Shown here: positions 38,383 to 49,930 of the stretch, one piece after another | Position numbering within the stretch: position 1 is the first letter of the stretch | Layout: each line of letters begins with the position of its first letter | Origin: Streptomyces cucumeris | GTDB lineage: Bacteria; Actinomycetota; Actinomycetes; Streptomycetales; Streptomycetaceae | DNA: 64,000 nucleotides | Direction: 5' to 3' | Assembly (NCBI RefSeq): GCF_024295805.1 | Contig: NZ_JANCLX010000026.1 | Coordinates: forward strand, 1 to 64,000 | Notes under the pieces: model-generated | The model's input: only the letters and a program-made list of their open reading frames with translations | The model's database searches: none | What the model was told of the DNA's origin: nothing | Position numbers and translations under genes: made by a program

Positions 38383-38510
38383 TAACTGAATTCTAGGGGT
38401 GCTGCCCCGACAGGTATACGTGAGTTAGCCGACAGCCGGGGCGCCGGCCGGGTCCGCGTCCCGACTATGCTCAGTCAGCGCATCTGCGACCGACCGCCCT
38501 GGAGCACTCC

Positions 38511-39851
38511 ATGCCCCTCAAGATCACAGTGATCGGCACCGGCTACCTCGGCGCCACGCACGCCGCGGCCATGGCCGAGCTGGGGTTCGAGGTGCTGGGT
38601 CTGGACATCGTCCCCGAGAAGATCGCGATGCTCTCGGCGGGCAGAGTGCCGATGTACGAGCCGGGCCTGGAGGATCTGCTGCGGCGCCATGTCGTGGGGC
38701 ACGAGGGCGCGACCGGGCGGCTGCGCTTCACCAGCTCCTACGAGGAGGCCGGTGAGTTCGGCGACATCCACTTCATCTGTGTGAACACTCCGCAGAAGCA
38801 CGGCGAGTACGCATGTGACATGAGTTACGTCGACTCCGCCGTGGAGTCCCTGGCCCCGCATCTGCGCCGTCCCACGCTGGTCGTGGGCAAGTCCACGGTG
38901 CCGGTGGGCAGCGCGGACCGGCTGGCGGCCCGGCTGGCGGAGCTGGCCCCGGTGGGCGGGGACGCGGAGCTGGCCTGGAACCCGGAGTTCCTGCGCGAGG
39001 GCTTCGCCGTCCAGGACACCCTGCACCCGGACCGGATCGTGGTCGGCGTCACCAGCGAGCGGGCCGAGAAGCAGCTCCGCGAGGTGTACGCCACACCCAT
39101 CGCCGAGGGCTCACCCTTCGTGGTCACCGACTACCCGACCGCCGAGCTGGTGAAGACCTCGGCCAACTCCTTCCTGGCCACCAAGATCTCCTTCATCAAC
39201 GCCATGGCCGAGGTCTGCGAGGCCGCGGGCGGCGATGTGGTGAAGCTGGCCGAGGCCATCGGCCATGACGACCGGATCGGCAAGAAGTTCCTGCGCGCCG
39301 GGATCGGCTTCGGCGGCGGCTGTCTGCCCAAGGACATCCGGGCGTTCATGGCCCGCGCCGGTGAGCTGGGCGCGGACCAGGCGCTCACCTTCCTGCGCGA
39401 GGTGGACTCGATCAACATGCGCCGCCGCGGCCATATGGTCGAGCTGGCCCGCGAGGCCGTGGGCGGCGCGTTCCTGGGCAAGCGGGTGGCCGTGCTGGGC
39501 GCCACCTTCAAGCCGGACTCGGACGACGTCCGGGACTCCCCCGCGCTCAATGTCGCCGGGCAGATACAGCTCCAGGGCGCCCAGGTCACCGTCTTCGACC
39601 CCAAGGGCATGGACAACGCCCGCGCCCTCTTCCCGACCCTGGCCTACGCGCCGAGCGCGCTGGAGGCCGCCCGGGGCGCCCATGCGGTGCTGCACCTCAC
39701 CGAGTGGCGCGAGTTCCGCGAGCTGGACCCGGCCGGGCTCGGCGAGGTGGTCGCCGAGCGCCGTCTGCTGGACGGGCGGAACGCCCTGGACCCGGACCAC
39801 TGGCGTGAGGCGGGCTGGCAGTACCGGGCCCTGGGCCGCCCGCTGGCCTAG
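38511..39851 (+). CDS. UDP-glucose/GDP-mannose dehydrogenase family protein
   Basis: 446 aa. It oxidises a nucleotide-sugar C6 alcohol to the acid (UDP-glucuronate is most likely), using two NAD+. The N-terminal Rossmann fold is [32 protein letters not shown] and [23 protein letters not shown] lie before the central helix, and [18 protein letters not shown] in it. The catalytic cysteine is in [14 protein letters not shown] (Cys271). The C-terminal domain is [20 protein letters not shown]. It could feed uronic acid into the wall glycan handled by the neighbouring LCP and glycosyltransferase genes. It converges with the dipeptidase so tightly that the stop codons overlap (39848-39851). Confidence 0.92.
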   Translation: MPLKITVIGTGYLGATHAAAMAELGFEVLGLDIVPEKIAMLSAGRVPMYEPGLEDLLRRHVVGHEGATGRLRFTSSYEEAGEFGDIHFICVNTPQKHGEYACDMSYVDSAVESLAPHLRRPTLVVGKSTVPVGSADRLAARLAELAPVGGDAELAWNPEFLREGFAVQDTLHPDRIVVGVTSERAEKQLREVYATPIAEGSPFVVTDYPTAELVKTSANSFLATKISFINAMAEVCEAAGGDVVKLAEAIGHDDRIGKKFLRAGIGFGGGCLPKDIRAFMARAGELGADQALTFLREVDSINMRRRGHMVELAREAVGGAFLGKRVAVLGATFKPDSDDVRDSPALNVAGQIQLQGAQVTVFDPKGMDNARALFPTLAYAPSALEAARGAHAVLHLTEWREFRELDPAGLGEVVAERRLLDGRNALDPDHWREAGWQYRALGRPLA

Positions 39852-41041
39852 GCCGGGCCGTCCAGCTGCTCGATCGTGGCCACCGAGGCGGCCCGGGATT
39901 CCCGCAGCCCGCGTGCCACATCCTCCGCGGAGCGCAGCGTACGGACCGCGTTCTCCCAGGTCAGCTTGGCGAGATCGGCCGGTGACCAGTGGCGGTCCAG
40001 CAGTTCGGCGATGAGGTTCGGATAGCCGGTGACATCGGCGAGGTCATCGGGGGTGAAGGCGGTGCCGTCGAAGTCGCCGCCGATACCGATGTGGTCGATG
40101 CCCGCCACCTCGCGCATATGGTCCAGATGGTCGGCGACGGTGGCGGCGGTGGCGCGCGGACGCGGATTGGACTCCTCGAAGGCGCGGTGGACCGCTATTC
40201 CCGCCTCCGACATCTCCAGCGGATGCAGTCCGTGGGCGCGCATGTTCTCGTCGGCCGCCCGGGTCCAGGCGACCGCCTCCGGCAGGACGAACTTGGGCAC
40301 GAAGGTGACCATCGCCACCCCGCCGTTGGCGGGCAGCGAGGCCAGTACGTCGTCCGGGATGTTGCGCGGGTGATCGCAGACGGCACGGGCGGAGGAGTGC
40401 GAGAAGACCACGGGCGCCTCGGTGACCCGGAGCGCGTCGCGCATGGTGTCGGCCGAGACATGGGAGAGGTCGACGAGCATGCCGAGCCGGTTCATCTCCC
40501 GGACGACCTCCTCGCCGAAGCGGGTGAGGCCGTGGGCGCGCGGCTCGTCGGTCGCCGAGTCCGCCCAGGGGACGTTGTCGTTGTGGGTGAGCGTCATATA
40601 GCGCACCCCGAGGTCGTACAGGGCGCGCAGGGTGGCCAGCGAGCAGTTGATGCTGTGGCCGCCCTCGGCGCCCATCAGGGAGGCGATCCGGCCCTCGGCG
40701 CGCGCGGCCTCCATGTCATCCGCGGTCAGCGCGGGGCGGAGCTGATCGGGGTGGGCCGCGGTGAACCGCCGGACCACATCGATCTGTTCGAGGGTGGCGC
40801 TGACCGCGGTGTCCCCGCTGAAGTCGGAGCGGACGTAGACCGACCAGAACTGGGCGCCGACGCCTCCCGCGCGCAGCCGCGGGAGGTCGGTGTGGGTGTG
40901 GGCGCTCAGATCGGCGGCGATATCGCGCCGGTCGAGGTCATAGCGGACCTGCTCACGCAGGGCCCACGGGAGGTCGTTGTGGCCGTCGACCACGGGGTGG
41001 GTGGTCAGCAGTGCACGGGCTTGCGCGAGACGATCGGTCAT
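39848..41041 (-). CDS. membrane dipeptidase family (peptidase M19)
   Basis: 397 aa from ATG 41041; a 14-residue longer start at 41083 is possible, and neither has a strong ribosome site. This zinc-dependent renal-dipeptidase-type enzyme would cleave dipeptides, often L-D or dehydro types. Motifs: [15 protein letters not shown] (metal His-x-Asp), the glutamate in [44 protein letters not shown], and [10 protein letters not shown] near the end. No signal peptide, so cytosolic. It shares the CCTAGG site at its stop codon with the convergent dehydrogenase. Confidence 0.93.
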   Translation of the reverse strand: MTDRLAQARALLTTHPVVDGHNDLPWALREQVRYDLDRRDIAADLSAHTHTDLPRLRAGGVGAQFWSVYVRSDFSGDTAVSATLEQIDVVRRFTAAHPDQLRPALTADDMEAARAEGRIASLMGAEGGHSINCSLATLRALYDLGVRYMTLTHNDNVPWADSATDEPRAHGLTRFGEEVVREMNRLGMLVDLSHVSADTMRDALRVTEAPVVFSHSSARAVCDHPRNIPDDVLASLPANGGVAMVTFVPKFVLPEAVAWTRAADENMRAHGLHPLEMSEAGIAVHRAFEESNPRPRATAATVADHLDHMREVAGIDHIGIGGDFDGTAFTPDDLADVTGYPNLIAELLDRHWSPADLAKLTWENAVRTLRSAEDVARGLRESRAASVATIEQLDGPA

Positions 41042-41193
41042 CGTCACATCTTGCAATGTTGAATGACCGAAGTCACGCCCCATCAGTTCGGTTGCTTTCG
41101 CCCGCTACGACACCGCTGACCAGCGCTTGATCAGTGCTTGACCCGTCGTTGACGCAACGAGTGCGGGGGACGGTCAGACCCGGTCCGCCGCGC

Positions 41194-41718
41194 TCATTTG
41201 CCGAAGCCGAAGGAGCCGGAGCCGCCCACCTTGGCGCGCAACCGCTTGCCCTTCTCCGTGGCCTGCTGGTTGAGGTCCTCCTGGAACTCCCGCATCCGGG
41301 CCTGGAGCTCGGCGTCATGGGCGGCCAGGATCCGCGTGGCCAGCAGTCCGGCGTTCCGGGCGCCGCCGACGGAGACCGTGGCCACCGGCACCCCGGCCGG
41401 CATCTGCACGATCGACAGCAGCGAGTCCATCCCGTCCAGGTACTTCAGCGGGACCGGGACACCGATCACCGGAAGCGGGGTGACGGAGGCGAGCATGCCC
41501 GGCAGATGGGCGGCGCCGCCCGCCCCGGCGATGATCGCCTTCAGCCCGCGGGGGGCCGCGTTCTCCCCGTAGGAGACCATCTCGCGCGGCATCCGGTGCG
41601 CGGAGACCACGTCCACCTCGTACGGGATCTCGAACTCGTCGAGGGCCTTGGCCGCCTCTTCCATCACGGGCCAGTCGGAGTCCGAACCCATGACGATGCC
41701 GATCGCAGGAGCGCTCAT
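41194..41718 (-). CDS. purE: 5-(carboxyamino)imidazole ribonucleotide mutase
   Basis: 174 aa. It converts N5-CAIR to CAIR in purine synthesis. The class I signature is [39 protein letters not shown] and [24 protein letters not shown] line the active site. It overlaps purK by 4 bp (41715-41718), so purK and purE form a translationally coupled pair. The C-terminal tail is basic and probably flexible. Confidence 0.97.
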   Translation of the reverse strand: MSAPAIGIVMGSDSDWPVMEEAAKALDEFEIPYEVDVVSAHRMPREMVSYGENAAPRGLKAIIAGAGGAAHLPGMLASVTPLPVIGVPVPLKYLDGMDSLLSIVQMPAGVPVATVSVGGARNAGLLATRILAAHDAELQARMREFQEDLNQQATEKGKRLRAKVGGSGSFGFGK

Positions 41719-42854
41719 TCGGTGATGGTCCCTCTGAGGTAGTCGGCGGCGTGGCGGCCGCGCTCACGCACATCGGCCAGATCGTCGCCATAGGTGTTGA
41801 CGTGGCCGACCTTGCGCCCGGGCTTCACGTCCTTGCCGTACATGTGGATCTTCAGCCCTGGATCGCGCGCCATGCAATGCAGATACGCCGCGTACATGTC
41901 GGGGAAGTCACCGCCGAGGACGTTGGTCATCACCGTCCACGGGGCCCGGGGGCGCGGATCGCCGAGCGGGAGGTCGAGCACGGCCCGCAGATGGTTGGCG
42001 AACTGCGAGGTCACGGCGCCGTCCTGGGTCCAGTGACCGGAGTTGTGCGGACGCATCGCCAGCTCGTTGACCAGCAGCCGCCCGTCCCGGGTCTCGAAGA
42101 GCTCCACCGCCAGGTGTCCGATGACACCCAGCTCGGCGGCGATCCGCAGGGCCAGCTCCTGGGCCTGGGCGGACAGCTCGCCGGAGAGATCGGGCGCGGG
42201 GGCGATCACCGTGTCGCACACCCCGTCGACCTGGATGGACTCCACGACGGGGTAGGCCACGGCCTGGCCGTGCGGGGAGCGCACCACATTGGCCGCCAGC
42301 TCACGGCTGAAGTCGACCATCTCCTCGGCGAGGACCGGCACCCCGGCGCGGAACGGATCGGCCGCCTGCTCCGCGTTACGGACCACCCAGACGCCCTTGC
42401 CGTCGTAGCCGCCGCGCACCGTCTTCAGGACGACGGGGAAGCCGTCGCCCTCCTCGGCGAACCGCACCACGTCCGTGGGATCCGTCACGATGCGGTGGCG
42501 CGGGCAGGGCACGCCCGCGGCGCGCAGCCGCTCCCGCATCACCCCCTTGTCCTGGGCGTGGAGCAGGGCTTCCACCCCGGGGCGGATGACCACGCCGTCC
42601 GCTTCCAGGGCACGCAGATGCTCCGCGGGGACATGCTCGTGATCGAAAGTGACCACGGCACAGCCTTGTGCGAACGCACGAAGCGTGTCGAGGTCACGGT
42701 AGTCACCGATGACCACATCGCTGACCGCCTGGGCCGCAGAGTCCTGCGGGGTGTCACTGAGCAGCTTGAACCTGATACCGAGGGGGATGCCCGCCTCGTG
42801 GGTCATACGGGCGAGCTGGCCGCCGCCGACCATGCCGACTACCGGGAATGTCAC
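41715..42854 (-). CDS. purK: 5-(carboxyamino)imidazole ribonucleotide synthase
   Basis: 379 aa from GTG 42854 ([17 protein letters not shown], the conserved start); a GTG at 42884 would add ten residues. This ATP-grasp enzyme makes N5-CAIR from AIR, bicarbonate and [11 protein letters not shown] is the N-terminal nucleotide fold; [30 protein letters not shown] (ATP-grasp) and [14 protein letters not shown] complete the family pattern. It is translated just before purE. The region upstream is shared with the divergent GtrA gene. Confidence 0.97.
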   Translation of the reverse strand: MTFPVVGMVGGGQLARMTHEAGIPLGIRFKLLSDTPQDSAAQAVSDVVIGDYRDLDTLRAFAQGCAVVTFDHEHVPAEHLRALEADGVVIRPGVEALLHAQDKGVMRERLRAAGVPCPRHRIVTDPTDVVRFAEEGDGFPVVLKTVRGGYDGKGVWVVRNAEQAADPFRAGVPVLAEEMVDFSRELAANVVRSPHGQAVAYPVVESIQVDGVCDTVIAPAPDLSGELSAQAQELALRIAAELGVIGHLAVELFETRDGRLLVNELAMRPHNSGHWTQDGAVTSQFANHLRAVLDLPLGDPRPRAPWTVMTNVLGGDFPDMYAAYLHCMARDPGLKIHMYGKDVKPGRKVGHVNTYGDDLADVRERGRHAADYLRGTITE

Positions 42855-43015
42855 CCTCCCAGAGTAACTTCCTCCCGCGACCACCCCTCACCGGCCTTGG
42901 AGGATCATCCAGAAACCGGGACCGGACCATGACGATGCCTTGCAGGCGAGAGCGCGGGGCGCTGGTTAGCATGGGGCCGTTGTTGAACGCTGACGGACGG
43001 GGCGGAACGATCACC

Positions 43016-43543
43016 ATGAGTGAACGGCGCACACTCGAAGGGCTGCGGGCCCGGCTGGGCCAACTCGCCCGCGAGATCGCGAAGTTCGGGGTGGTCGGCG
43101 GTGCCGGCGTCTTCGTCAACCTCGCGGTCTTCAACCTGGTCCGGGAGTTCAGCACGCTGCCGGTGGTGCGGGCGTCCATCGTGGCCACGGTGGTCGCGAC
43201 GGGCTTCAACTACCTGGGCTACCGCTACTTCACCTACCGGGACCGGGACAAGCAGGGGCGCACCAAGGAGCTCAGCCTCTTCCTGCTGTTCAGCGCGATC
43301 GGCCTGATCATCGAGAACGGTGTGCTCTACACGGCCACCTACGGCTTCGGCCTCGACAGCCAGCTCCAGAGCAATGTGTGCAAGTTCGTCGGCATCGGGG
43401 TGGCCACCCTCTTCCGCTTCTGGTCCTACCGCACCTGGGTGTTCCGGACGCTGCCCGCCCGGGAGGCCGTGGAGCGTGCGGAGTCCTTTCTCAGCGACGC
43501 GCCGCCCGCGCAGGCCACCCGCAAGCAGCCGGTCCGGAAGTGA
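43016..43543 (+). CDS. GtrA family membrane protein
   Basis: 175 aa from ATG 43016 (42971 is an in-frame alternative; the ribosome site is weak). Four hydrophobic helices: AKFGVVGGAGVFVNLAVFNLV, VRASIVATVVATGFNYLGYRYF, LFLLFSAIGLIIENGVLY, and VCKFVGIGVATLFRFWSYRTWVF. Family motif residues FGVVGG, NYLGYRYFTYR and FRFWSYRTWVF are intact. GtrA-like proteins are thought to flip or chaperone polyprenyl-linked sugars. In this region that suits cell-wall polysaccharide decoration, though the exact partner is unknown. Confidence 0.9.
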   Translation: MSERRTLEGLRARLGQLAREIAKFGVVGGAGVFVNLAVFNLVREFSTLPVVRASIVATVVATGFNYLGYRYFTYRDRDKQGRTKELSLFLLFSAIGLIIENGVLYTATYGFGLDSQLQSNVCKFVGIGVATLFRFWSYRTWVFRTLPAREAVERAESFLSDAPPAQATRKQPVRK

Positions 43544-43573
43544 CCCAGCCGGGCGCAAGCGCTGACCGGCGGA

Positions 43574-44824
43574 TCAGGAACCGCCCTGGCACTCCGCCTC
43601 GCGGCTGAGGAAGAGCGCGAAGACCGGGGGGTGCTGCTGGAGCAGCTCCAGCCGCCCGCCGTCCGCCTCTGCCAGATCGCGGGCGACCGCGAGCCCCAGA
43701 CCGGTGGAGTTCCGTCCGCTGACGGTGCGCTCGAAGACCCGCGCGCCGAGGTCGGGCGAGACACCCGGACCCTCGTCGGACACCTCGACGACCGCCTGGT
43801 TGCCGGTGACCCGGGTGCGCAGCGCGACCGTGCCGTCCCCGTGCATCAGTGAGTTCTCGATCAGGGTGGCCAGCACCTGCGCGACCGCGCCCGGGGTGCC
43901 GACCGCCCGCAGCCCCTTCTTGCCCGAGCGGACGATGGCGCGGCCCTCGCTGCGGGAGGCCGGGCGCCACTCCTCGATCTGCTGCTTGACCACCTCGTCG
44001 AGGTCGAAGGCGACCGCGGAGCCGCTGCGCGGATCGCGGGAGTTGGTCAGCAGCCGCTGCACCACGTCGGTGAGCCGCTCGACCTGCCCCAGCGCGATGG
44101 TCGCCTCCTCCTTGACCGTCTCCGGGTCGTCGGTGAGCGTGATCTCCTCCAGCCGCATGGACAGCGCGGTCAGCGGGGTCCGCAACTGGTGCGAGGCATC
44201 GGCGGCCAGCCGCCGCTCGGCGGTGAGCATCCGGGCGATGCGTTCGGCGCTGGAGTCCAGGACGTCGGCGACCCGGTCCAGCTCCGGCACCCCGTAGCGG
44301 CGGTGGCGCGGCCGGGGATCGCCCGAGCCCAGCCGCTCGGCGGTCTCGGCGAGATCGGTGAGCGGGGCGGAGAGCCTGCGCGCCTGCCGTACGGCCAGCA
44401 GGACGGCGGCCACGACGGCGAGCAGCGCCACCGCCAGGATGATCAGCATGGTGCGGCCGATCTCCCGGCTCACGGTGGAGCGGGACTCCTCGACCCGCAC
44501 CACCTCGCCCTGCTCACCGCGCTCCTCGGCGGAGATGACACTGCCTTCGGGCCGCTCGCCGATCTCCACCGTGGGGTGGTCCGGGATCCGGATCAGGGCG
44601 TAGCGGCCGGGTTCGATCTGTTCGCGCAGCACCTTGGCGGTGACGCCCTCACCGCCGAGCAGCCTGCTGTCCACGATGCTGACCAGCCGCACCGCGTCGG
44701 AGCTGACGCTCTCCTGGGCGCTGTTCTCGATGGTCCGCGTCTCCACGAGGACCAGGGAAAGACCGAAGACCGCGATGACGACGAGCACCACGGCGAGGGT
44801 GGAGTTGATCAGACGACGGCGCAT
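43574..44824 (-). CDS. sensor histidine kinase
   Basis: 416 aa. TM1 about 8-28, extracytoplasmic sensor about 29-125, TM2 about 126-148, HAMP about 149-205, then the H-box ADASHQLRTPLTALSMRL (the phosphorylated His) and a HATPase domain with N-box TLIENSLMHGDG, G1 DEGPGV and G2 GLGLAVARDLAE. Pairs with the response regulator immediately upstream (44847-45527, 22-base gap), with which it is co-transcribed. The signal is unknown. The gene next door across the divergent promoter is a peptide transporter, which could be a target. Confidence 0.95.
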   Translation of the reverse strand: MRRRLINSTLAVVLVVIAVFGLSLVLVETRTIENSAQESVSSDAVRLVSIVDSRLLGGEGVTAKVLREQIEPGRYALIRIPDHPTVEIGERPEGSVISAEERGEQGEVVRVEESRSTVSREIGRTMLIILAVALLAVVAAVLLAVRQARRLSAPLTDLAETAERLGSGDPRPRHRRYGVPELDRVADVLDSSAERIARMLTAERRLAADASHQLRTPLTALSMRLEEITLTDDPETVKEEATIALGQVERLTDVVQRLLTNSRDPRSGSAVAFDLDEVVKQQIEEWRPASRSEGRAIVRSGKKGLRAVGTPGAVAQVLATLIENSLMHGDGTVALRTRVTGNQAVVEVSDEGPGVSPDLGARVFERTVSGRNSTGLGLAVARDLAEADGGRLELLQQHPPVFALFLSREAECQGGS

Positions 44825-44846
44825 GGTCCTACCGTCTCAGCCACCG

Positions 44847-45527
44847 TCAGCTCTTCTCGAAACGGAAACCGACACCCCGGACGGTGGCGATGTAACGGGG
44901 GTTGGCGGCGTCGTCCCCGAGCTTCTTGCGCAGCCAGGAGATGTGCATGTCGAGGGTTTTGGTGGAGGACCACCAGGTGGTGTCCCACACCTCGCGCATC
45001 AGCTGGTCCCGGGTGACCACCCGGCCCGCGTCCCGGACCAGGACGCGCAGCAGGTCGAACTCCTTCGCCGTGAGCTGGAGCTCCTCCTCGCCCATCCAGG
45101 CGCGGTGCGACTCCACATCGATCCGCACCCCATGGGTGGACGGCGCCTGCGCATGGGTCTCGACGGCGCCGCGCCGCAGCAGCGCCCGGACCCGGGCGAG
45201 CAGCTCGGCGAGGCGGAAGGGCTTGGTCACATAGTCGTCCGCGCCCGCGTCCAGCCCGACCACGGTGTCCACCTCGTCCGCGCGGGCGGTGAGCACCAGC
45301 ACCGGGAAGCCGTGGCCCTCGTTGCGCAGCCGGCGGCAGACCTCGAGACCGTCCATACCCGGCAGGCCGAGATCGAGGACGATCAGATCGATACCCCCTT
45401 GCAGCCCGGCGTCGAGCGCGGTGGGTCCGTCCTCCCGCACCTCGACCTCGTACCCCTCACGGCGCAGGGCGCGAGCGAGCGGCTCCGAGATGGACGCGTC
45501 ATCCTCGGCGAGCAGTACTCGGGTCAT
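44847..45527 (-). CDS. OmpR/PhoB-family response regulator
   Basis: 226 aa from ATG 45527; the in-frame extension to 45578 has no ribosome site. Receiver domain: acidic pair LAEDD (9-10), phospho-acceptor Asp52 in VLDLGLPGMDG, Thr in LTARADEVD and Lys in YVTKPF. The C-terminal winged helix (about 130-226) has QLTAKEFDLLRVLVRDAGRVVTRDQL and the recognition segment KTLDMHISWLRKKLGDD, plus PRYIATVRGVGFRFE. It forms a two-component system with the kinase that follows. From memory this pair corresponds to SCO3062-3063 of S. coelicolor. Confidence 0.95.
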   Translation of the reverse strand: MTRVLLAEDDASISEPLARALRREGYEVEVREDGPTALDAGLQGGIDLIVLDLGLPGMDGLEVCRRLRNEGHGFPVLVLTARADEVDTVVGLDAGADDYVTKPFRLAELLARVRALLRRGAVETHAQAPSTHGVRIDVESHRAWMGEEELQLTAKEFDLLRVLVRDAGRVVTRDQLMREVWDTTWWSSTKTLDMHISWLRKKLGDDAANPRYIATVRGVGFRFEKS

Positions 45528-45800
45528 GGAGTGATGGTAGTCCGCCGAGGTCGGAGCACGGGCCGCGCACGGGACCACGGCCGGGGCTCACATGGTTGCG
45601 TGCCCCATCCGTGAGGTATGTCTCACCGTTCCAGGGGTGCGCGTAAGCCGTGTGTAAGGTGAATGTACGTCTGTAGCTCTTTTTCGGGGACCTTTGGCCG
45701 CTACACGCCGCCGAAGGTCTCTGTCGTGTCCGGAGCCGGACAGGGCGACCGAACCGACCACCCGAGCGCCACCTGACCCCCCACACAAGGAAACCCCCCC

Positions 45801-47330
<1,530 letters not shown>

Positions 47331-47352
47331 CGCCGTTCGCGGCCCAGGTGTT

Positions 47353-47389
47353 GAGGGGCCCGGCGCGGGATGACCGCGCCGGGCCCCTC
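47353..47389. terminator. bidirectional terminator between peptide transporter and surface operon
   Basis: Perfect 16-bp stem, 47353-47368 (GAGGGGCCCGGCGCGG) with 47374-47389, 5-base loop GATGA. It separates convergent transcripts. Confidence 0.9.
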
Positions 47390-47408
47390 GTCCGTTCCCC
47401 GGCCCGTG

Positions 47409-48848
47409 TCAGCGGCTGCCGCGCAGCCTGCGCCACGGAGTGAGGGTGAAGACCGCGCCGCCGAGCAGCACGGAGGTGCCGGCGATCAGGGCGAGCGCCT
47501 TCAGCCCGCCGTGGTCGTTCGCGCCGGTCTCGGCGAGTCCGCCGCTGGTGCCACCGGACGAACCACCGCCGGACGTACCGCCGGTGCCACCGGAGGTGCC
47601 GCCGGAGCTGCCGCCCGAACCGCCGGAGGTGCCGCCGGACGTACCGCCGGGCTGGGCCGTGGTGTCCAGCTCCAGCGAGGCGCCGGGGTCCTTGGCCGGG
47701 GTGCAGGTGGTGGTCGTACCGAGCGCCTTGACGGTCAGCACCCCGGGGGTGAGTGTCGCCTTGCCGCTCGCGCCCGGTTTGTAGGTGCCGGTGAGGTCCG
47801 GGATCTCGATCGGGTCACCGGACTTGATGGGCCCCTTGTTGGTCGGGCCCTCCACGGCGACCTCGCCCTTGTCGGCACCGCCGACCTTCACCGCCATCGC
47901 GGGCTTGACGGAGTCGGCAGGGATGTCGGCCGGGCTGTCCATCACGGACTTGCCGAACTTGACGGTGAGGTCGAAGCTGCCGCCCTTCTTGGTGGCGTTG
48001 ATCTGGACCGGGGAGGTGGCCTCCTTGTCGCCGATGGGGGTCTTGCAGCGGTAGTCGACGCTGACCTGCTTACCCGTCTGGGTGTCGCCGTCGCCGCCAC
48101 CGCCACCGCTGGTCGAACCACCGGTCGTGGTGCCACCGGTGGTGGAACCGCCCGTGGTCGTCCCACCGGTCGTCGTACCGCCCGTGGTCGTCCCACCGGT
48201 CGTCGTACCGCCCGTGGTCGTCCCACCGGTCGTCGTACCGCCCGTGGTCGTGCCACCGGTCGTCGTACCGCCCGTGGTGGTCCCACCGGTGGTCGAACCG
48301 CCGCCGTCGGTCACCTTGATGGTGGCGGCGGCCTTGACCGTCTCCTTGGCCGAGCACTTGGTGTCCGTGGAGATCGGCTTGCTGACGTTGATGGTGTACG
48401 CACCGGGGGTCAGCGTGACCTCCCCGGCCTTCGTCAGCTTCAGCTTGGCCTTCATATCGGACAGCTTCATCGGGCTGTCCTTGGGGATCGGCGGGTTCTC
48501 CCGCGCCCCCTCCACGGCCAGATCACCGGTCTGCGCCCCGCCCACCGTGAGGGTGCCGGTGGGCTTCACGGTGTCCTTCTCCAGATCGAGGATGGGCGGG
48601 TTCTTGGAAGCGGCCTGCACCGTCTTCCACACCACCTCGACCTCGTCGCCGACCTTGGCGGTGGCCGGGGCCTGGACGTCCACCGTCGTGGTGCCCTGCA
48701 CCGGCGGCATACCGGAGATCGGCGGTGGCAGGCACTCGGTCTTGTACGAGACCTCGGCGCCTTGTGCGGTACTCGCGCCGAACAGCACGCCCGCACCGCC
48801 GAGTACCAGCGCGGCAACGGCCGCGCCCACTCTTCGTTGCGTACTCAC
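47409..48848 (-). CDS. LAETG sortase-anchored surface protein with two beta domains and TTTGG repeat linker
   Basis: 479 aa from GTG 48848, overlapping the upstream stop by 4 bp. Signal peptide (about 1-31, AVAALVLGGAGVLFGASTAQG), beta domain 1 (about 34-178), a Thr/Gly repeat (about 181-250), beta domain 2 (about 258-400, with CKTPIGDKEATSP and TTTCTP cysteines), a Gly/Ser linker, then LAETG (438-442), a hydrophobic helix and basic tail RRLRGSR. LAXTG is the motif of class E sortases in Streptomyces. Domain 2 closely matches the LPQTG protein at 50920-51672. No sortase gene lies in the window. The function is unknown, perhaps a structural or adhesive wall protein. Confidence 0.85.
   Translation of the reverse strand: MSTQRRVGAAVAALVLGGAGVLFGASTAQGAEVSYKTECLPPPISGMPPVQGTTTVDVQAPATAKVGDEVEVVWKTVQAASKNPPILDLEKDTVKPTGTLTVGGAQTGDLAVEGARENPPIPKDSPMKLSDMKAKLKLTKAGEVTLTPGAYTINVSKPISTDTKCSAKETVKAAATIKVTDGGGSTTGGTTTGGTTTGGTTTGGTTTGGTTTGGTTTGGTTTGGTTTGGTTTGGSTTGGTTTGGSTSGGGGGDGDTQTGKQVSVDYRCKTPIGDKEATSPVQINATKKGGSFDLTVKFGKSVMDSPADIPADSVKPAMAVKVGGADKGEVAVEGPTNKGPIKSGDPIEIPDLTGTYKPGASGKATLTPGVLTVKALGTTTTCTPAKDPGASLELDTTAQPGGTSGGTSGGSGGSSGGTSGGTGGTSGGGSSGGTSGGLAETGANDHGGLKALALIAGTSVLLGGAVFTLTPWRRLRGSR
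48115..48300 (-). repeat. 30-bp tandem repeat inside the LAETG gene
   Basis: About six copies with a 30-base period; units at 48151-48180, 48181-48210 and 48211-48240 are identical. They encode 10-residue TTTGGTTTGG blocks, i.e. a flexible linker. The near-perfect DNA identity implies recent expansion, so copy number may vary between strains. Confidence 0.9.
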
Positions 48849-49930
48849 GTCGATCCTTTCGGGGTCGGTCGGTCGTTCTCGGACGGTGCGGAAGGGTGTT
48901 GCGTCTGCGACCCCGGGAGGGTGTCCGGGGTGAACCAGGGCAGGGCCGGGGCCCGTGCGTCAGGGGCGGGGGCGGCGGGGCCGGTCCGGGCGCGGCCGCG
49001 GCGGGGGCGGCGGATACGGGAACGGCGGGCGCGGGCATGCGCGGCGGATGCCGCAGGACGCGGCGGCCGCACCCGGTCCACGACGGCCATGCCGATCCGG
49101 AAGACCGCCGCCGGGATCACCACGCACAGCAGGACCCAGAAGAGCGTGACGCCCCACGGCCGTCCGACCGTCCACGGCTGTTCGACCAGCAGCTTGCGGC
49201 CGTACTCCAGCGAGACGACGTAGTCGCCGTGGGCCCCGGCCGACAGTTCGACCTCCAGCTCGACCCGGGCCTTCCTGCCCGGCTGGATGGTCCCCCGCCA
49301 CTGCCGCTCCTCCCACGAGGGCGCGAGGACACCGTGCGAGGCGCCCACCCGGAAGACCGGATCGCGGGCCGGGGTGGAGCCGAGGTTGGCGACGGTGACC
49401 ACCAGCGTGCGGCGCGGGGGCGCGCCGAACCACGTCAGCAGCCCGCTCGAGCCGTCGAGCCGTGCCGAGAGCGCGCTGAGCCGCTCACCGCCGGTGCGCT
49501 TCCGGGGCAGGGGTTTCACCGGGTGTCCGGCGACGCGGAACGCCACATCGGCGGAGGCGGCGTCACCGGTCACGGTCGCGGCGTGCACGACGCAGGGGCA
49601 GGGCTCGGGCGGATCGGCGACCGGCAGCTTCCGGCGGAAGGTGCCGTCCGCTCCGGTGGTGACCGCCCTGCCGTCGGAGTTGGCGCAGGAGTTGGTGCCG
49701 CCGATCATGTTCTGACCGCAGATGAGCAGGGTCAGCAGCGCTTTCGGCCGCCAGCCGCGGCCGGTCACGGTGATCGAACCGCCGGTGCCCGCCTCGCGCG
49801 GCGAGACCGCGACGGTGGGCCCGTCGGAGGCCGCGGCGGCGGGGCCGGTGAACGGTACGGCGAGGGCGCCCAGGAGCAGGGCGAGGACCACCAGGGCGAC
49901 GGCGGCCGGAGGCGTGGGGTGACGTGTCAT
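48845..49930 (-). CDS. exported Ig-like protein with C-terminal TM and basic tail
   Basis: 361 aa from ATG 49930; the in-frame upstream extension is a low-complexity shadow. Signal peptide AAVALVVLALLLGALAVPF, then an immunoglobulin-like ectodomain of the neocarzinostatin/IPT kind (PTVAVSPREAGTGGSITVTGRGWRPKALLTLLICGQN, with a cysteine pair), a second beta region, a TM helix (about 257-280, LFWVLLCVVIPAAVF) and a roughly 75-residue Arg-rich cytosolic tail. Overlaps both neighbours by 4 bp, so it belongs to the four-gene surface operon. It may anchor the complex to the membrane (inference). Confidence 0.7.
   Translation of the reverse strand: MTRHPTPPAAVALVVLALLLGALAVPFTGPAAAASDGPTVAVSPREAGTGGSITVTGRGWRPKALLTLLICGQNMIGGTNSCANSDGRAVTTGADGTFRRKLPVADPPEPCPCVVHAATVTGDAASADVAFRVAGHPVKPLPRKRTGGERLSALSARLDGSSGLLTWFGAPPRRTLVVTVANLGSTPARDPVFRVGASHGVLAPSWEERQWRGTIQPGRKARVELEVELSAGAHGDYVVSLEYGRKLLVEQPWTVGRPWGVTLFWVLLCVVIPAAVFRIGMAVVDRVRPPRPAASAAHARARRSRIRRPRRGRARTGPAAPAPDARAPALPWFTPDTLPGSQTQHPSAPSENDRPTPKGST

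Noticed and set aside
48115-48300. Possible CRISPR array
   Set aside because: The repeats are head-to-tail with no unique spacers, sit inside an open reading frame and encode TTTGG blocks.
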